Shown here one piece after another: positions 1 through 8,878 of a stretch of 38,059 nt of DNA. The DNA is taken from NCBI GenBank assembly GCA_964491375.1, contig CAZBGL010000006.1, forward strand, positions 1-38,059, written 5' to 3'. The notes beneath the pieces were generated by a model. It did no database searches. It was not told the origin of the DNA and saw only the letters and a program-made list of their open reading frames with translations. The translations under genes and the position numbers were made by a program. This DNA comes from CAZBGL01 sp964491375. Lineage in GTDB: Bacteria; Desulfobacterota; Deferrisomatia; Deferrisomatales; Deferrisomataceae. Within the stretch, counting starts at the first letter, position 1, and the number at the start of each line of letters is the position of its first letter.

Positions 1-990
1 ATCACCCCCCTGGAGGCCGTGGCCCAGGACCTGATCAACATCGCCAGCCATGCAGCCGCCGTGGAGGTGGCGGAGTTCGCGGAGGGGCGGATCCTGTTCG
101 TGGGGTATCCCATCACGCCGGACAATCCGGTGTGCGGGCTCACGTTGGCCGAACTGGGCGAACTGAGGGACATGTACCCGTTCGTGGTGGCCGCCATCAC
201 GCGCCGGGGACGAACCATCATCCCCAGGGGAGCCGAGGTCATCGAACCGGACGACCACGTGTTCCTCGTGCTCCGCCGGTCCGACCTCCCTAGCGTCCGC
301 TACATGTTCGGCTTCGAGAAACGCACCACGCGGCGGATCTTCGTGCTCGGGGGTGGGTCCGTGGGCTCGCGGGTGGCGGACCACTTCGACCGCACGGGAG
401 CCCGCGTGACCCTGGTGGAGCCGGACCGGGAGCGGTGCGAGGGCCTGGCCGGGAAGGTCCGGCGCGCCACCGTGCTCCACGCCGATGTGACCGACGTGGA
501 CACGCTCCTGACGGAAGGGATCGGGAAGGCCGACGTGGTGGTGGCCGCCACGCCGGACGAGGAGAAGAACATCCTGGCCTCGCTCCTGGCCAAGCGCCAC
601 GGCGCCCGAAGAGCCTTGTGTCTGGTGGACCAGCCGGCGTACGTCTCGCTGGTGCCGAGTCTGGGGATCGACGCCTGTGTGAGCCCGCGGCTGTCCACGG
701 CCAGCGCCATTCTGAAGTACGTGCGCCGGGGCGGTGTACTCAGCGTGGCCACGGTGGAGGAGAACCAGGCCGAGGTGATCGAGGTGCTCCTCCCACCGGA
801 CTTCCCCTGGGCCGGCCGCCCCCTCAAGGCCCTCCCGTTTCCCGAGGGGGCCATCGTGGGTGCCGTGGTTCGGGGAGACCGGGCGTTCATCCCCACGGGC
901 GACACCGCGTTCCGGCCCGGGGACCGCGCGGTGGTGTTCGCCCTGCCCGAGGCGGTTGTGGCTGTGGAAAACTTCTTCGGAGCCCAATGA
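1..990 (+). CDS. trkA: Trk potassium uptake regulator TrkA (5' end outside window)
   Basis: Peripheral cytoplasmic NAD(H)-binding subunit that gates the TrkH potassium channel. About 329 residues are visible; full-length TrkA has two RCK_N/RCK_C units (about 450 residues). What is seen is the first RCK_C region (up to about residue 95), a second Rossmann RCK_N domain with the dinucleotide loop GGGSVG, the acidic residue VEPDRE at the end of the second strand and VVAATPDEEKN, and a final RCK_C domain (about residues 245-328). The reading frame is open from base 1, so the GTG at 19 is internal and not a start. The stop overlaps the trkH start (ATGA, 987-990), which supports a coupled trkA-trkH operon. 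The family call is secure. Confidence 0.93.
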   Translation: MTPLEAVAQDLINIASHAAAVEVAEFAEGRILFVGYPITPDNPVCGLTLAELGELRDMYPFVVAAITRRGRTIIPRGAEVIEPDDHVFLVLRRSDLPSVRYMFGFEKRTTRRIFVLGGGSVGSRVADHFDRTGARVTLVEPDRERCEGLAGKVRRATVLHADVTDVDTLLTEGIGKADVVVAATPDEEKNILASLLAKRHGARRALCLVDQPAYVSLVPSLGIDACVSPRLSTASAILKYVRRGGVLSVATVEENQAEVIEVLLPPDFPWAGRPLKALPFPEGAIVGAVVRGDRAFIPTGDTAFRPGDRAVVFALPEAVVAVENFFGAQ

Positions 991-2429
991 ACCCGTTCGC
1001 CCTGGCTCGTGCACTGGGGGCCCTGGCCGTTGCGCTGGCCGCGGTCCTGCTCGTGCCCTTGCCCCTGAGCCTTTCGGACCGGGACGGCGTGCACACCGCG
1101 TTCCTGGTCTCCTCGGCGCTTTCCGGCGGCCTCGGGGGGATTCTCCTGGCGGGAGCACGCGGGCGTTCACCCGAGTTGACCCACCGCGAGGGGTTCGCCG
1201 TGGTCACGCTCGGATGGGTCCTGTTCGGCGTGGTGGGCGCCCTGCCTTACCGGTGGTCCGGCGCGGTTCCGTCCGCCGTGGACGCCGTGTTCGAGTCGGT
1301 GTCGGGATTCACCACCACGGGCGCCACGATCCTGACGGACATCGAGGCGCTGCCCCGCAGCCTCCTGCTGTGGCGGGCCCTCACCCACTGGCTGGGGGGC
1401 ATGGGGATCATCGTGCTGGGCCTCGCGATCCTCCCGGTGCTCGGCGTGGGGGGCATGCAGCTTTTCCGGGCCGAGGTCCCCGGCCCTACGGCAGACCGGC
1501 TCCGTCCCCGCATCCAGGACACGGCCAAACTCCTGTGGGGGGTGTACGTGGGGCTCACGGCCGCCGAGATCGTCTTGCTCATGCTGGGGGGCCTGACCTG
1601 GTTCGATGCCGTGTGCCATGCCTTCGCCACCATGGCCACAGGAGGATTTTCCACCCGCAACGCCAGCGTGGGGGCGTTCGGCAGCGCCTACGTGGACGCG
1701 GTGGTGACCGTGTTCATGCTCCTGGCCGGGATAAACTTCGCCCTGCACCACGCGGCGCTCACCGGCCGGTGGAGGAAGGCCCTGCGCAACGAGGAGCTGC
1801 GCGCGTACCTCGCCTTGGCCGGGGGCGCGACCCTGGTGACCGCAGCGGCCAACGCCGGCACCTTTGCTTCGGTGGCCGAAAACCTTCGCTACAGCGCCTT
1901 CCAGGCGGTCTCCATCCTGACCACCACGGGTTTCGGCACGGCCGACTACGAAACCTGGCCGTTCCTCTGCCAGGTGCTCCTGGTGCTTCTGATGTTCGTC
2001 GGCGGGTCGGCCGGATCCACGGGCGGAGGGATGAAGGTGAGCCGGGTGCTGCTCATCCTGAAGCACGCCTGGGCCCAGGTATGGTCCCTGATCCATCCCC
2101 GGGGTGTGCGCGTCGTCAAGCTCGACGGCGATCCGGTGCCGTCCGAGGTGTTGCAGGGGGTGCTGGGCTTTTTCGCCCTTTATCTCGTGGTGGTGGGCGC
2201 CGGGGCCCTGGGCATGGCCGCCTTGGGCGTGGACCCGGTGACCTCTGTGGCATCGGTGGTCGCGTGCGTGGGAAACATCGGCCCCGGACTCGGAGGAGTC
2301 GGCCCTGCCGACAACTACGCCCATCTGCCCCAGTTGGGGAAAGCGCTCCTCACCTTCTGCATGCTGGTGGGCCGGTTGGAACTGTTCACCGTGCTCGTCC
2401 TGTTCCATCCCAATGCCTGGCGGCGCTAA
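987..2429 (+). CDS. trkH: Trk potassium uptake channel subunit TrkH
   Basis: Integral membrane K+ translocation subunit, 480 residues, the usual length for the TrkH/KtrB family. Four pore loops with their selectivity-filter glycines are visible in order: SGFTTTGATIL, GGFSTRNAS, ILTTTGFGTADYE and CVGNIGPGLG. Two further conserved stretches are THWLGGMGI and GGSAGSTGGGMK. Many hydrophobic segments run from the first residues (MNPFALARALGALAVALAAVLL) to the C-terminus. The ATG at 987 overlaps the trkA stop, giving a translationally coupled pair that encodes channel and gating ring. No frameshift or missing filter residue was seen. Confidence 0.96.
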   Translation: MNPFALARALGALAVALAAVLLVPLPLSLSDRDGVHTAFLVSSALSGGLGGILLAGARGRSPELTHREGFAVVTLGWVLFGVVGALPYRWSGAVPSAVDAVFESVSGFTTTGATILTDIEALPRSLLLWRALTHWLGGMGIIVLGLAILPVLGVGGMQLFRAEVPGPTADRLRPRIQDTAKLLWGVYVGLTAAEIVLLMLGGLTWFDAVCHAFATMATGGFSTRNASVGAFGSAYVDAVVTVFMLLAGINFALHHAALTGRWRKALRNEELRAYLALAGGATLVTAAANAGTFASVAENLRYSAFQAVSILTTTGFGTADYETWPFLCQVLLVLLMFVGGSAGSTGGGMKVSRVLLILKHAWAQVWSLIHPRGVRVVKLDGDPVPSEVLQGVLGFFALYLVVVGAGALGMAALGVDPVTSVASVVACVGNIGPGLGGVGPADNYAHLPQLGKALLTFCMLVGRLELFTVLVLFHPNAWRR

Positions 2430-2438
2430 ACCGGAACA

Positions 2439-2471
2439 CGCCCCCTCCGCCACCGCAGGGCGAAGGGGGCG
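2439..2471. terminator. Possible terminator hairpin between convergent genes
   Basis: CGCCCCCT (2439-2446) pairs with AGGGGGCG (2464-2471), in the gap between the trkH stop and the stop of the opposing lipoprotein gene. Neither strand has a clean T-run after the stem, so intrinsic termination is only suggested by position and stem strength. Confidence 0.35.
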
Positions 2472-2492
2472 AAAGCCGGGCGGGCACCGCCC

Positions 2493-2891
2493 TCACGTCC
2501 CCCCGCCGATCCGGATCTCGATCGTGGTGGGGTCGAACCCGAGCACCTCGATCGGCATCTCCTCGGCGGACAGGGCTTGAATCGCGTCCGCCAAACTCTG
2601 CGCCGCTCCAATGTACTCCACCTGGAGCAGGCTCGCCTGCTCGGCGCTGAAGGACTGCTGGTAGATCTTCTTGACCCCGGGCACGGCCTGGAGCTTTTTC
2701 TTGAAGGCCGACAGCGTGGGGTAGTCCGCGCCCTGTACGGTCAGCCGGATGAGGGTCGAGACCGGAGCCTTGGGCGCGGCCTTGGCCACCGCGGGTCTCT
2801 TGGAGGGTCCCTTTTTGACCGCGGTTCCCACGCACCCCCAGAGCCCCCCGGCCAGGATCGCGACCACAACGATACCCAACGCCCTTCTCAT
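2493..2891 (-). CDS. Small lipoprotein of unknown function
   Basis: 132 residues. The N-terminus is a lipoprotein signal: positively charged MRR, a hydrophobic stretch, then the lipobox-like LWGC with the candidate lipidated Cys at residue 20. A short Lys/Pro/Ala linker follows. The rest is one alpha/beta domain of about 85 residues (TLIRLTVQGADYPTLSAFKK, then IEVLGFDPTTIEIRI at the end). Its alternating pattern recalls small ferredoxin-like or BON-like periplasmic domains, but no family is recognised. The ATG at 2891 has a strong Shine-Dalgarno (AAAGGAGGGG). It lies downstream of lgt and lspA on the same strand, so it may be the last gene of that operon. Outer- or inner-membrane anchoring is inferred from the lipobox. 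Confidence 0.7.
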   Translation of the reverse strand: MRRALGIVVVAILAGGLWGCVGTAVKKGPSKRPAVAKAAPKAPVSTLIRLTVQGADYPTLSAFKKKLQAVPGVKKIYQQSFSAEQASLLQVEYIGAAQSLADAIQALSAEEMPIEVLGFDPTTIEIRIGGGT

Positions 2892-2967
2892 GGTTCCCCT
2901 CCTTTCCGCGCCGTTCAGTCATTCTCCTGGCAGTAGGTCCTCGTGGGGTACCGCCCCGGGAAGCCCC

Positions 2968-3507
2968 CTACCGCCAGCCCTTGATCCGGGCCTCCCGCCA
3001 CCGTTTCATGCGCTCCTTGATCTCCTCGGGCGTGGCCAGGGTGTCCTCCACCGGGATCCCGCGGGCCCCGGCCTCCTCCACGAGGGCCCGGGCGGCCGGG
3101 TCGTCGCCGGGACGGCGTCGGCCCAGCACGGCGAACAACACCTCGCGGCCGTCATCCAGGACGAGGCTCACCGTGAAGGGATCCCGTTCCCCCCCGGAAC
3201 CCAGGGATCCGATGACCACCCGCCGCACCGCGTGCCACGGGATGTGGAGCGTCCCCCACGCCCACCCCACGCTCAAGCCCTTGCGGTCGAAACGAGAGAC
3301 CAGCCTCCACGGCAACGTGACCACGAGGAACCCGATGCCCACGCCGGCGGCTGCAACGAGCCACCAGAAGAGCCGGCCTTCTTCCGCGCCGGCGGCGTGC
3401 ACGCCGGCGCGCACCCCGAGCCACGCCGCCAACACCCCGGCGGCGGCCGTGGCCACGGCGCGCCACCCGGTCAGATGCCGCACCGTCCCGGCCCCTGCCA
3501 TGGTCAC
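2968..3507 (-). CDS. Two-TM membrane protein with PH-like cytoplasmic domain (unknown function)
   Basis: 179 residues. Two hydrophobic helices (about residues 12-30 and 45-65) are followed by a soluble beta-rich domain. The run WRLVSRFDRKGL, then TLHIPWHAVRRVVIG and VSLVLDDGREVLFAVLGRR, resembles the bacterial PH-like domains found after paired TM helices in YdbS/YcxB-type proteins. A charged helix with ATPEEIKERMKRW ends the protein. The family assignment is pattern-based. The GTG at 3507 overlaps the stop of the ChaN gene (GTGA), so that start is preferred; an ATG at 3501 is the alternative. Confidence 0.65.
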   Translation of the reverse strand: MTMAGAGTVRHLTGWRAVATAAAGVLAAWLGVRAGVHAAGAEEGRLFWWLVAAAGVGIGFLVVTLPWRLVSRFDRKGLSVGWAWGTLHIPWHAVRRVVIGSLGSGGERDPFTVSLVLDDGREVLFAVLGRRRPGDDPAARALVEEAGARGIPVEDTLATPEEIKERMKRWREARIKGWR

Positions 3508-4724
3508 GGCTTCTCGCCGTGCCGGACCACGTCGTACACCACGTCCAGCACGAGCCGCTTCCCTTCCCGGAGCACCTCCACCGTGCCCGCGTCCCCGGGC
3601 TTGTGCTGGCCGACCTGGAAGGTGAGGTCGAACAGCTCCACCACCGGACGGCCGTCCACGGCCACGATCACGTCCCCTTCCCGGAGGCCCGCCCGGGCGG
3701 CCGGGCTGTCCGGGATCACGCCCGTGACCCGGGCCCCACCGGTCTCGGCCCGCTCGATCCCCACCCCCAGCATCACCCGGTCGTCCTCCAGGTCCTCATA
3801 CCCGACGGCCCAGTAGATGTCCGCCGGGCGCATGGGGAGCTCGGGGATCTCCACGTCCATGAGCCGGTCCAGTCGGTCCTCGGGGATCTCCACGGTGTAG
3901 GGGCTAACGATCACGTACGGCAAGGGCACGCGCCGGAACAGCCTGCGGGGAACCCCGAACCCGTACCGCACGTGGTTCCCACCCGCGAACACGAGGAGCC
4001 GCTTGCCCCGTCCCTCCGCGCTCCGGAGGAAGCGGGCGGCCGTGTCGGCCATGGTCTCCTCCCACAGCACCTGGACCCGCAGGAAGGCGTCCAGGCGCCC
4101 GGCACCCTTGGCGTGGCCCCCGAAGATACCCTCCAGGAAGGCGCGCTGGTAGGGATCGTCCACATCCATGTCGGGAAGCCGATCCGCCAGTTCCGGGGGG
4201 AGGGCCTCCAGACCCCGGTCCCGCACGGCCCTCTTGAGGTCGTCGCCCGCGTTCAGGGCCAGGACCGGAATGCCGTTTTCCCGGCAATACAGCAGAATGT
4301 CCCGGTAGTAGGGCCAGGAGGTGGGCCCCCAGCTCCTGGCCCACGTGTCGCGCACGAACGTCTTTTCGTCCACCTCCCCCCTGAGGAACGCGTCCACCCC
4401 CGGCTGGAAGGGCCTTCGGAGCATCTCGAGCCCCAGGACCACCCGGCCGGGGAAGCGCTCGTGGAGCCCCCTGAGGATCGCGAGCTCCACCCGGTGGTCC
4501 TCCACGTTGTCGTGGGTCTCGCCCACGTACACCACGGGATACGCGGCCAGGTAGTCCAGGAGCTCCTCCCGGGTCAGTTCCCGGCCGGTGGCCAGGTGGA
4601 CGATCTGTCCCTTTTCCAGGGTGGAGAGGTCCCGGTACGGCGACTCCACGGGAAGCCCTCCGCGGTGGGCGGCGCATCCCGCGAGCGCGGCCCCGGCCAG
4701 GGCCGCCAACGTCCAGCGTCTCAT
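3504..4724 (-). CDS. ChaN-family lipoprotein with C-terminal PDZ domain
   Basis: 406 residues. The lipoprotein signal MRRWTLAALAGAALAGC puts the lipidated Cys at residue 17. A ChaN (DUF399) domain follows, with VVYVGETHDN at about 65-73, VLGLEML with Glu100, and FAGGNHVRYG late in the domain; ChaN proteins are haem/iron-associated lipoproteins of the EreA/ChaN fold. A PDZ domain occupies about residues 320-395 (VIPDSPAARAGLREGDVIVA, VDGRPV). Such fusions suggest a surface or periplasmic protein that binds a ligand or peptide, but the substrate cannot be read from sequence. The start overlaps the lgt stop (ATGA), and its stop overlaps the next gene (GTGA). It is probably a client of the Lgt/LspA enzymes encoded just upstream. 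Confidence 0.85.
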   Translation of the reverse strand: MRRWTLAALAGAALAGCAAHRGGLPVESPYRDLSTLEKGQIVHLATGRELTREELLDYLAAYPVVYVGETHDNVEDHRVELAILRGLHERFPGRVVLGLEMLRRPFQPGVDAFLRGEVDEKTFVRDTWARSWGPTSWPYYRDILLYCRENGIPVLALNAGDDLKRAVRDRGLEALPPELADRLPDMDVDDPYQRAFLEGIFGGHAKGAGRLDAFLRVQVLWEETMADTAARFLRSAEGRGKRLLVFAGGNHVRYGFGVPRRLFRRVPLPYVIVSPYTVEIPEDRLDRLMDVEIPELPMRPADIYWAVGYEDLEDDRVMLGVGIERAETGGARVTGVIPDSPAARAGLREGDVIVAVDGRPVVELFDLTFQVGQHKPGDAGTVEVLREGKRLVLDVVYDVVRHGEKP

Positions 4725-5485
4725 GCTGTCCCCTTTCCCTCTCGCCGGGCCAGGAGAATCCACAGCCCGAACAGGAACAGGGGGATGCCCAGGGCCTGGC
4801 TGGTGGACAGCGGCCCCAGGGAACCCCGGGGGTCGGCCCGGAAAAACTCCACCGCGAACCGCACGGCCGGGTAGAGGACGAGGTACAGGCCGAACACCTG
4901 CCCGCTCCCCCGCAGCCGTTTCCGGGCCACCCCGTAGAGCACCGCGAAGACCACCAGGTTCCCCAGGGCGCTGTAGAGCTGGGTCGGATGGAGCGGGACG
5001 TTGAGGGGGGCCAGGCCCCGCGGGTCCGAGAACGTGACCGCCCAGGGCAGGCTGCACTCTTTCCCGTAACAGCACCCCGCGAAGAAGCACCCGATCCGGC
5101 CGATGGCGTGGCCCAGGGCGAGCCCCGGCGCGATCGCGTCGGCCGTGGCCCACACCGGAAGCCCGTAGTGGCGCACGTAGGCCAGCGCAGCCAGGGCCGC
5201 CACCACGAACCCTCCGTAGAACACGAGCCCGCCCTTCCAGATCTCGAACACCTTGAGGGGATGGCGGACAAAGTACTCCCATTCCACGAGCACGTAGAAC
5301 AACCGTGAGCCCACCAGGGCGGCCACCAGGGCCACAAGCCCCAGGTCCTGGATCCGCTTGGGATCGATCCCCAGGCGCCGTGCCTCCCGGCTCGCCACCC
5401 ACAGGGCCGCGAAGAAACCCAGGGCGATGAACAGCCCGTACGTGTATACGGTCAGCCGGCCGAACTGGAACAGTATGGGATGCAT
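4721..5485 (-). CDS. lgt: Prolipoprotein diacylglyceryl transferase Lgt
   Basis: Inner-membrane enzyme that transfers diacylglycerol from phosphatidylglycerol to the lipobox Cys of prolipoproteins, the first step of lipoprotein maturation. 254 residues, typical length. Family signatures are visible: YTYGLFIALGF near the N-terminus, GLVFYGGFV, the Lgt signature GHAIGRIGCFFAGCCYG, and HPTQLYSALGNL, with about seven hydrophobic segments. It lies 24 bases downstream of lspA, so two of the three lipoprotein-processing steps are adjacent. The ATG at 5485 is the first start in frame and matches the usual N-terminus (MHPILFQFG). Confidence 0.95.
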   Translation of the reverse strand: MHPILFQFGRLTVYTYGLFIALGFFAALWVASREARRLGIDPKRIQDLGLVALVAALVGSRLFYVLVEWEYFVRHPLKVFEIWKGGLVFYGGFVVAALAALAYVRHYGLPVWATADAIAPGLALGHAIGRIGCFFAGCCYGKECSLPWAVTFSDPRGLAPLNVPLHPTQLYSALGNLVVFAVLYGVARKRLRGSGQVFGLYLVLYPAVRFAVEFFRADPRGSLGPLSTSQALGIPLFLFGLWILLARREGKGTA

Positions 5486-5509
5486 GGGTCCGTCCGTGTG
5501 GGGGCGGCG

Positions 5510-6010
5510 CTACCTCGCCGTCGGATCCCGCCCCTTTCGGTGCGCAAACCACTCCTCCACGAGGAGCATGGCCACCCCCACGGTGATGGCCGAGTCGGCC
5601 AGGTTGAACGCAGGCCAGTGGTACTGGCGCCAGAACACGTCCAGAAAGTCCACCACCTCGCCCCACCTCAATCGGTCGATCAGGTTGCCCACGGCGCCCC
5701 CGGCCACCAGCCCGAGGGCACCCAGGGTCCACCGCCGTCGGGTGTCCAGGCGCGCCACGGCCACGCCGATGGCCACCAGGGCCACTGCGGTGATCCCCAC
5801 GAAGAACACCTGTCGGAAGCCGTGGTCCCGGCCGGCGAACAGGCCGAACGCCGCACCCGGGTTCCGCACGTAGGTGAGGTGGAAGAACCCCTCGATCACG
5901 GGCCGGCTCTCGTACAGGCGGAACGCGTGCTGGACCCAGGCCTTGACCGCCTGGTCCACGAGCGCCACCAGCCCCGCGAGTCCCCCGACGAGGAAGAACC
6001 TTCGTCTCAC
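5510..6010 (-). CDS. lspA: Lipoprotein signal peptidase LspA
   Basis: Membrane aspartyl protease (signal peptidase II) that cuts prolipoproteins after Lgt has lipidated the Cys. 166 residues, normal length, with four hydrophobic segments. The two catalytic Asp residues sit in GNLIDRL (Asp112) and FNLADS (Asp139); VDQAVKAWV and RNPGAAFGLF are also conserved. The start is a GTG (6010) overlapping the ileS stop as GTGA, as expected for the common ileS-lspA arrangement. The C-terminus is short and basic (EWFAHRKGRDPTAR). Confidence 0.94.
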   Translation of the reverse strand: MRRRFFLVGGLAGLVALVDQAVKAWVQHAFRLYESRPVIEGFFHLTYVRNPGAAFGLFAGRDHGFRQVFFVGITAVALVAIGVAVARLDTRRRWTLGALGLVAGGAVGNLIDRLRWGEVVDFLDVFWRQYHWPAFNLADSAITVGVAMLLVEEWFAHRKGRDPTAR

Positions 6011-8799
6011 CCGGCCGCCTCGGCCAAGTGGGCCACGCACCGGGCACAGGCGTCCGGGTGCTCGGTGCTCTGGCCCACGGTGGGCGAGTAGTTCCAGCAC
6101 CGCTGGCACTTGCGGCCCTCGGCGCGCACCACCTCCACACCCACGCCGGAAAGGTCCGGGTCGGTGGCCCCTGCGGGACCGTCCGGCACGAGGTCCACCT
6201 GGCTCACGATGAACAGGAACGGCAGGTCGGACGCGTAGGGCCCCAGGAACGCCTCCCAGCGGTTGTCCACGTGCAGGATCACCTTGGCGTCCAGGGAATG
6301 GCCGATGAGCTTCCGAACCCGAGCCGCCTCGGCCGTTCGGGTGACCAGGCTCCTGAGCCTGCGGAGCCGCTCCCACCGGTCGGCCAGTTCGTCGTCCAGG
6401 GCGCTGGGATCCACCTCCGGGAAGAGTTCCAGGTGCACGCTGTCCGAGGTCCCGGGCAGGTGCTGCCACACCTCGTCGGCCGTGAACGCCAGCACCGGGG
6501 CCATGAGCCGGGTCATCTTGTGGAGGATCTCGTACAGCGCCGTCTGGGCGGCCCGCCGGCCGGCGCTGCGGGCGGGGAACGTGTACAGCCGATCCTTGAG
6601 GATGTCCAGGTAGAAGGCCGACAGGTCCACCACGCAGAAGCCGTGGATCCGGTGGAAGATCACGTGGAACTCGTACTCCTCGTAGGCCCGGAGGCACCGC
6701 TCCACCAGGCGGTTCAGCCGGTCCAGGGCGTATCGGTCGATCTCCCACAACTCGCTCCGGGGCACGGCGTCCCGCTCCGGGTCGAAGTCCGAGAGGTTGC
6801 CCAGCAGGAACCGGCAGGTGTTCCGGATCCGGCGGTACGCCTCCACCAGGCGCTGGAGGATCTCCCGGGATATCCGGATGTCGTCCCGGTAGTCCTCGGC
6901 CGCCACCCACAGCCGCAGGATCTCCGCCCCGTACCTCTGGATCACCTCGTCGGGGCTGATCACGTTGCCCAGGCTCTTGGACATCTTGCGGCCCTGGCCG
7001 TCCACCACGAACCCGTGGGTGAGCACGGCCCGGTAGGGGGCCCGGCCCCGGGTGCCCACCGAGGCGAGAAGGCTCGAATGGAACCACCCCCGATGCTGGT
7101 CCGAACCTTCGAGATAGAGGTCGGCCGGGCTGTCCAGCTCGGGACGCTTCTCGCACACCGCAGCGAACGACACCCCGGAATCGAACCAAACGTCCAGGAT
7201 GTCCTCTTCTTTGACCAGGTTCGTGCCCCCGCACGAGGGGCATGCCGCCCCCTCGGGCAGGAAGTCCGCAAGCGGCCGCTCAAACCAGGCGTCCGCCCCT
7301 TCCGTCTCGAAGACCCGGGCTGCCCGCTCGGCCAACTCGGGATCCAGGTACACCCCCCCGCAGTCGGCACAGTGGGCCGCCACGATGGGCACCCCCCAGG
7401 CCCTCTGGCGCGAGATGCACCAGTCGGGACGGTCGCGCACCATGTTGTAGATGCGGTCCCGGCCCCAGCGGGGAATCCACCGGACCCGGTCGATCTCGGC
7501 CAGCGCCTTCTCGCGCAGGCCCGTGTCGTCCATGGAGATGAACCACTGCTTGGTGGAACGGAAGATCACCGGCTGCTTGCAGCGCCAGCAGTGGGGGTAC
7601 GAATGGGTCAGCCGGCCCTCGGCCAGCAGGGCCCCGGCCTCCCGGAGGGCATCGTTCACCCGGGGGTTGGCCTCGAACACCCCCATGCCGGCGAACCGCC
7701 CCACCTCCTCGGTGAACCGGCCCCGGTCGTCCACGGGCGCATAGGGCTGGAGCCCGTATCGCAGGCCCACCTCGTAGTCCTCCTGACCGTGTCCGGGCGC
7801 GGTGTGCACGCAGCCGGTGCCCGCATCGAGGGTGACGTGGTCGGCCAGCACCACGACGCTGTCCCGCTCGTACAGGGGGTGGCGGAACGCCTTCCGTTCC
7901 AGGGCCCGCGGGTCCACGGGGACGAGCTCGTCCCACGCCTCGACCCCCGCGGCCTCCATGACCACCGGGGCGAGCCGCCGGGCCAGGATCCACACCCGAC
8001 CCGACCCGGCCGGGGCCTCGTAGGCCGCGTATTCAAACTCCGGATTCAAGGCCACGGCCAGGTTGGCCGGTATGGTCCAGGGCGTGGTGGTCCAGATCAC
8101 GATGCCCACGTCCTTGCCCGCAAGCTCCGGATGGATCTCGGCCGGGTCCCCCCCGTAGGGGAACCGCACGTAGATGCTGGGGCTCGTCCGGTCGTGGTAC
8201 TCCACCTCGGCCTCGGCGAGGGCGGTGCGGCACGATACGCACCAGTACACGGGCTTCTGACCCAGGTAGACCGCGCCCGTGGCCACGAACCGGCCGAACT
8301 CCCGGGCGATCTGGGCCTCGTAGTCGTAGCTCATGGTGAGGTACGGATCGTCCCACAGCCCGAACACGCCCAGGCGCTTGAACTCGTCGCGCTGGACGCC
8401 CACGAACTTCTCTGCGTAGGCCCGGCAGCGCCGGCGGATCTCGGCCTTGGACAGGTCCTCCCGCTCGGCGCCCAGTTCCTTGTCCACCTGGTGTTCGATG
8501 GGCAGCCCGTGGCAGTCCCAGCCCGGCACGTACGGGCTGTGGTAGCCCGCCATGGTTCGGCTCTTGACGATGATGTCCTTGAGGATCTTGTTCACCGCGT
8601 GCCCCATGTGGATGTGGCCGTTGGCGTACGGCGGGCCGTCGTGGAGCACGAACATGGGCCGGCCCGCGGTGCGTTCCAGGATGCGCCGGTACAGGTTCGC
8701 GCGCTCCCACCGCTCCAGGATCTCGGGCTCGCGCTTGGCGAGGTTCGCCTTCATGGGAAAGGCGGTGCGGGGAAGGTTGAGCGTCTCCTTGTAGTCCAT
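6007..8799 (-). CDS. ileS: Isoleucyl-tRNA synthetase
   Basis: Cytoplasmic class I aminoacyl-tRNA synthetase, 930 residues, the length of bacterial-type IleS. The HIGH-type motif is PPYANGHIHMGH (57-67). The CP1 editing domain lies between, with WTTTPWTIPANLAV. The KMSKS loop is at about 605-609. The anticodon-binding and C-terminal regions follow, ending in a zinc site with Cys898, Cys901, Cys918 and Cys921 (CQRCW and CARC). The ATG at 8799 has a good Shine-Dalgarno (GGGAGGA, 7 bases upstream). It is separated from rpe by 75 bases that hold a candidate promoter and a small hairpin, and coupled to lspA by GTGA. Confidence 0.97.
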   Translation of the reverse strand: MDYKETLNLPRTAFPMKANLAKREPEILERWERANLYRRILERTAGRPMFVLHDGPPYANGHIHMGHAVNKILKDIIVKSRTMAGYHSPYVPGWDCHGLPIEHQVDKELGAEREDLSKAEIRRRCRAYAEKFVGVQRDEFKRLGVFGLWDDPYLTMSYDYEAQIAREFGRFVATGAVYLGQKPVYWCVSCRTALAEAEVEYHDRTSPSIYVRFPYGGDPAEIHPELAGKDVGIVIWTTTPWTIPANLAVALNPEFEYAAYEAPAGSGRVWILARRLAPVVMEAAGVEAWDELVPVDPRALERKAFRHPLYERDSVVVLADHVTLDAGTGCVHTAPGHGQEDYEVGLRYGLQPYAPVDDRGRFTEEVGRFAGMGVFEANPRVNDALREAGALLAEGRLTHSYPHCWRCKQPVIFRSTKQWFISMDDTGLREKALAEIDRVRWIPRWGRDRIYNMVRDRPDWCISRQRAWGVPIVAAHCADCGGVYLDPELAERAARVFETEGADAWFERPLADFLPEGAACPSCGGTNLVKEEDILDVWFDSGVSFAAVCEKRPELDSPADLYLEGSDQHRGWFHSSLLASVGTRGRAPYRAVLTHGFVVDGQGRKMSKSLGNVISPDEVIQRYGAEILRLWVAAEDYRDDIRISREILQRLVEAYRRIRNTCRFLLGNLSDFDPERDAVPRSELWEIDRYALDRLNRLVERCLRAYEEYEFHVIFHRIHGFCVVDLSAFYLDILKDRLYTFPARSAGRRAAQTALYEILHKMTRLMAPVLAFTADEVWQHLPGTSDSVHLELFPEVDPSALDDELADRWERLRRLRSLVTRTAEAARVRKLIGHSLDAKVILHVDNRWEAFLGPYASDLPFLFIVSQVDLVPDGPAGATDPDLSGVGVEVVRAEGRKCQRCWNYSPTVGQSTEHPDACARCVAHLAEAAG

Positions 8800-8819
8800 C
8801 CACGTCCTCCCTGCGGAAC

Positions 8820-8837
8820 CGCCGGAGTTTTCCGGCG
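8820..8837. other. Small hairpin between rpe and ileS
   Basis: A 7-bp perfect stem (8820-8826 with 8831-8837) with a 4-base loop lies in the ileS leader. It has no T-run on the minus strand, so it is not a convincing terminator. It is too small for a T-box element. It may affect ileS mRNA stability or read-through from rpe. Confidence 0.3.
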
Positions 8838-8850
8838 AAAGAAACGCCTT

Positions 8851-8878
8851 ACCTTAGCAAACCCGCCCCCTGAGTCAA
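8851..8878 (-). promoter_or_regulatory. Candidate sigma70 promoter for ileS
   Basis: On the minus strand TTGACT (8878-8873) is followed by a 16-base spacer and TAAGGT (8856-8851). The -35 is good and the -10 is weak. It overlaps the rpe stop, so ileS could be transcribed both by read-through and from its own promoter. Confidence 0.45.

Noticed and set aside
435..986. N-terminal extension of trkH to base 435
   Set aside because: The extension is a low-complexity Arg/Gly/Pro reading of trkA in another frame; the ATG at 987 gives the normal TrkH N-terminus and an ATGA overlap.
8800..8874. T-box riboswitch in the ileS leader
   Set aside because: The gap is only 75 bases with one 7-bp hairpin; T-box elements need a much longer leader with a specifier loop and antiterminator.
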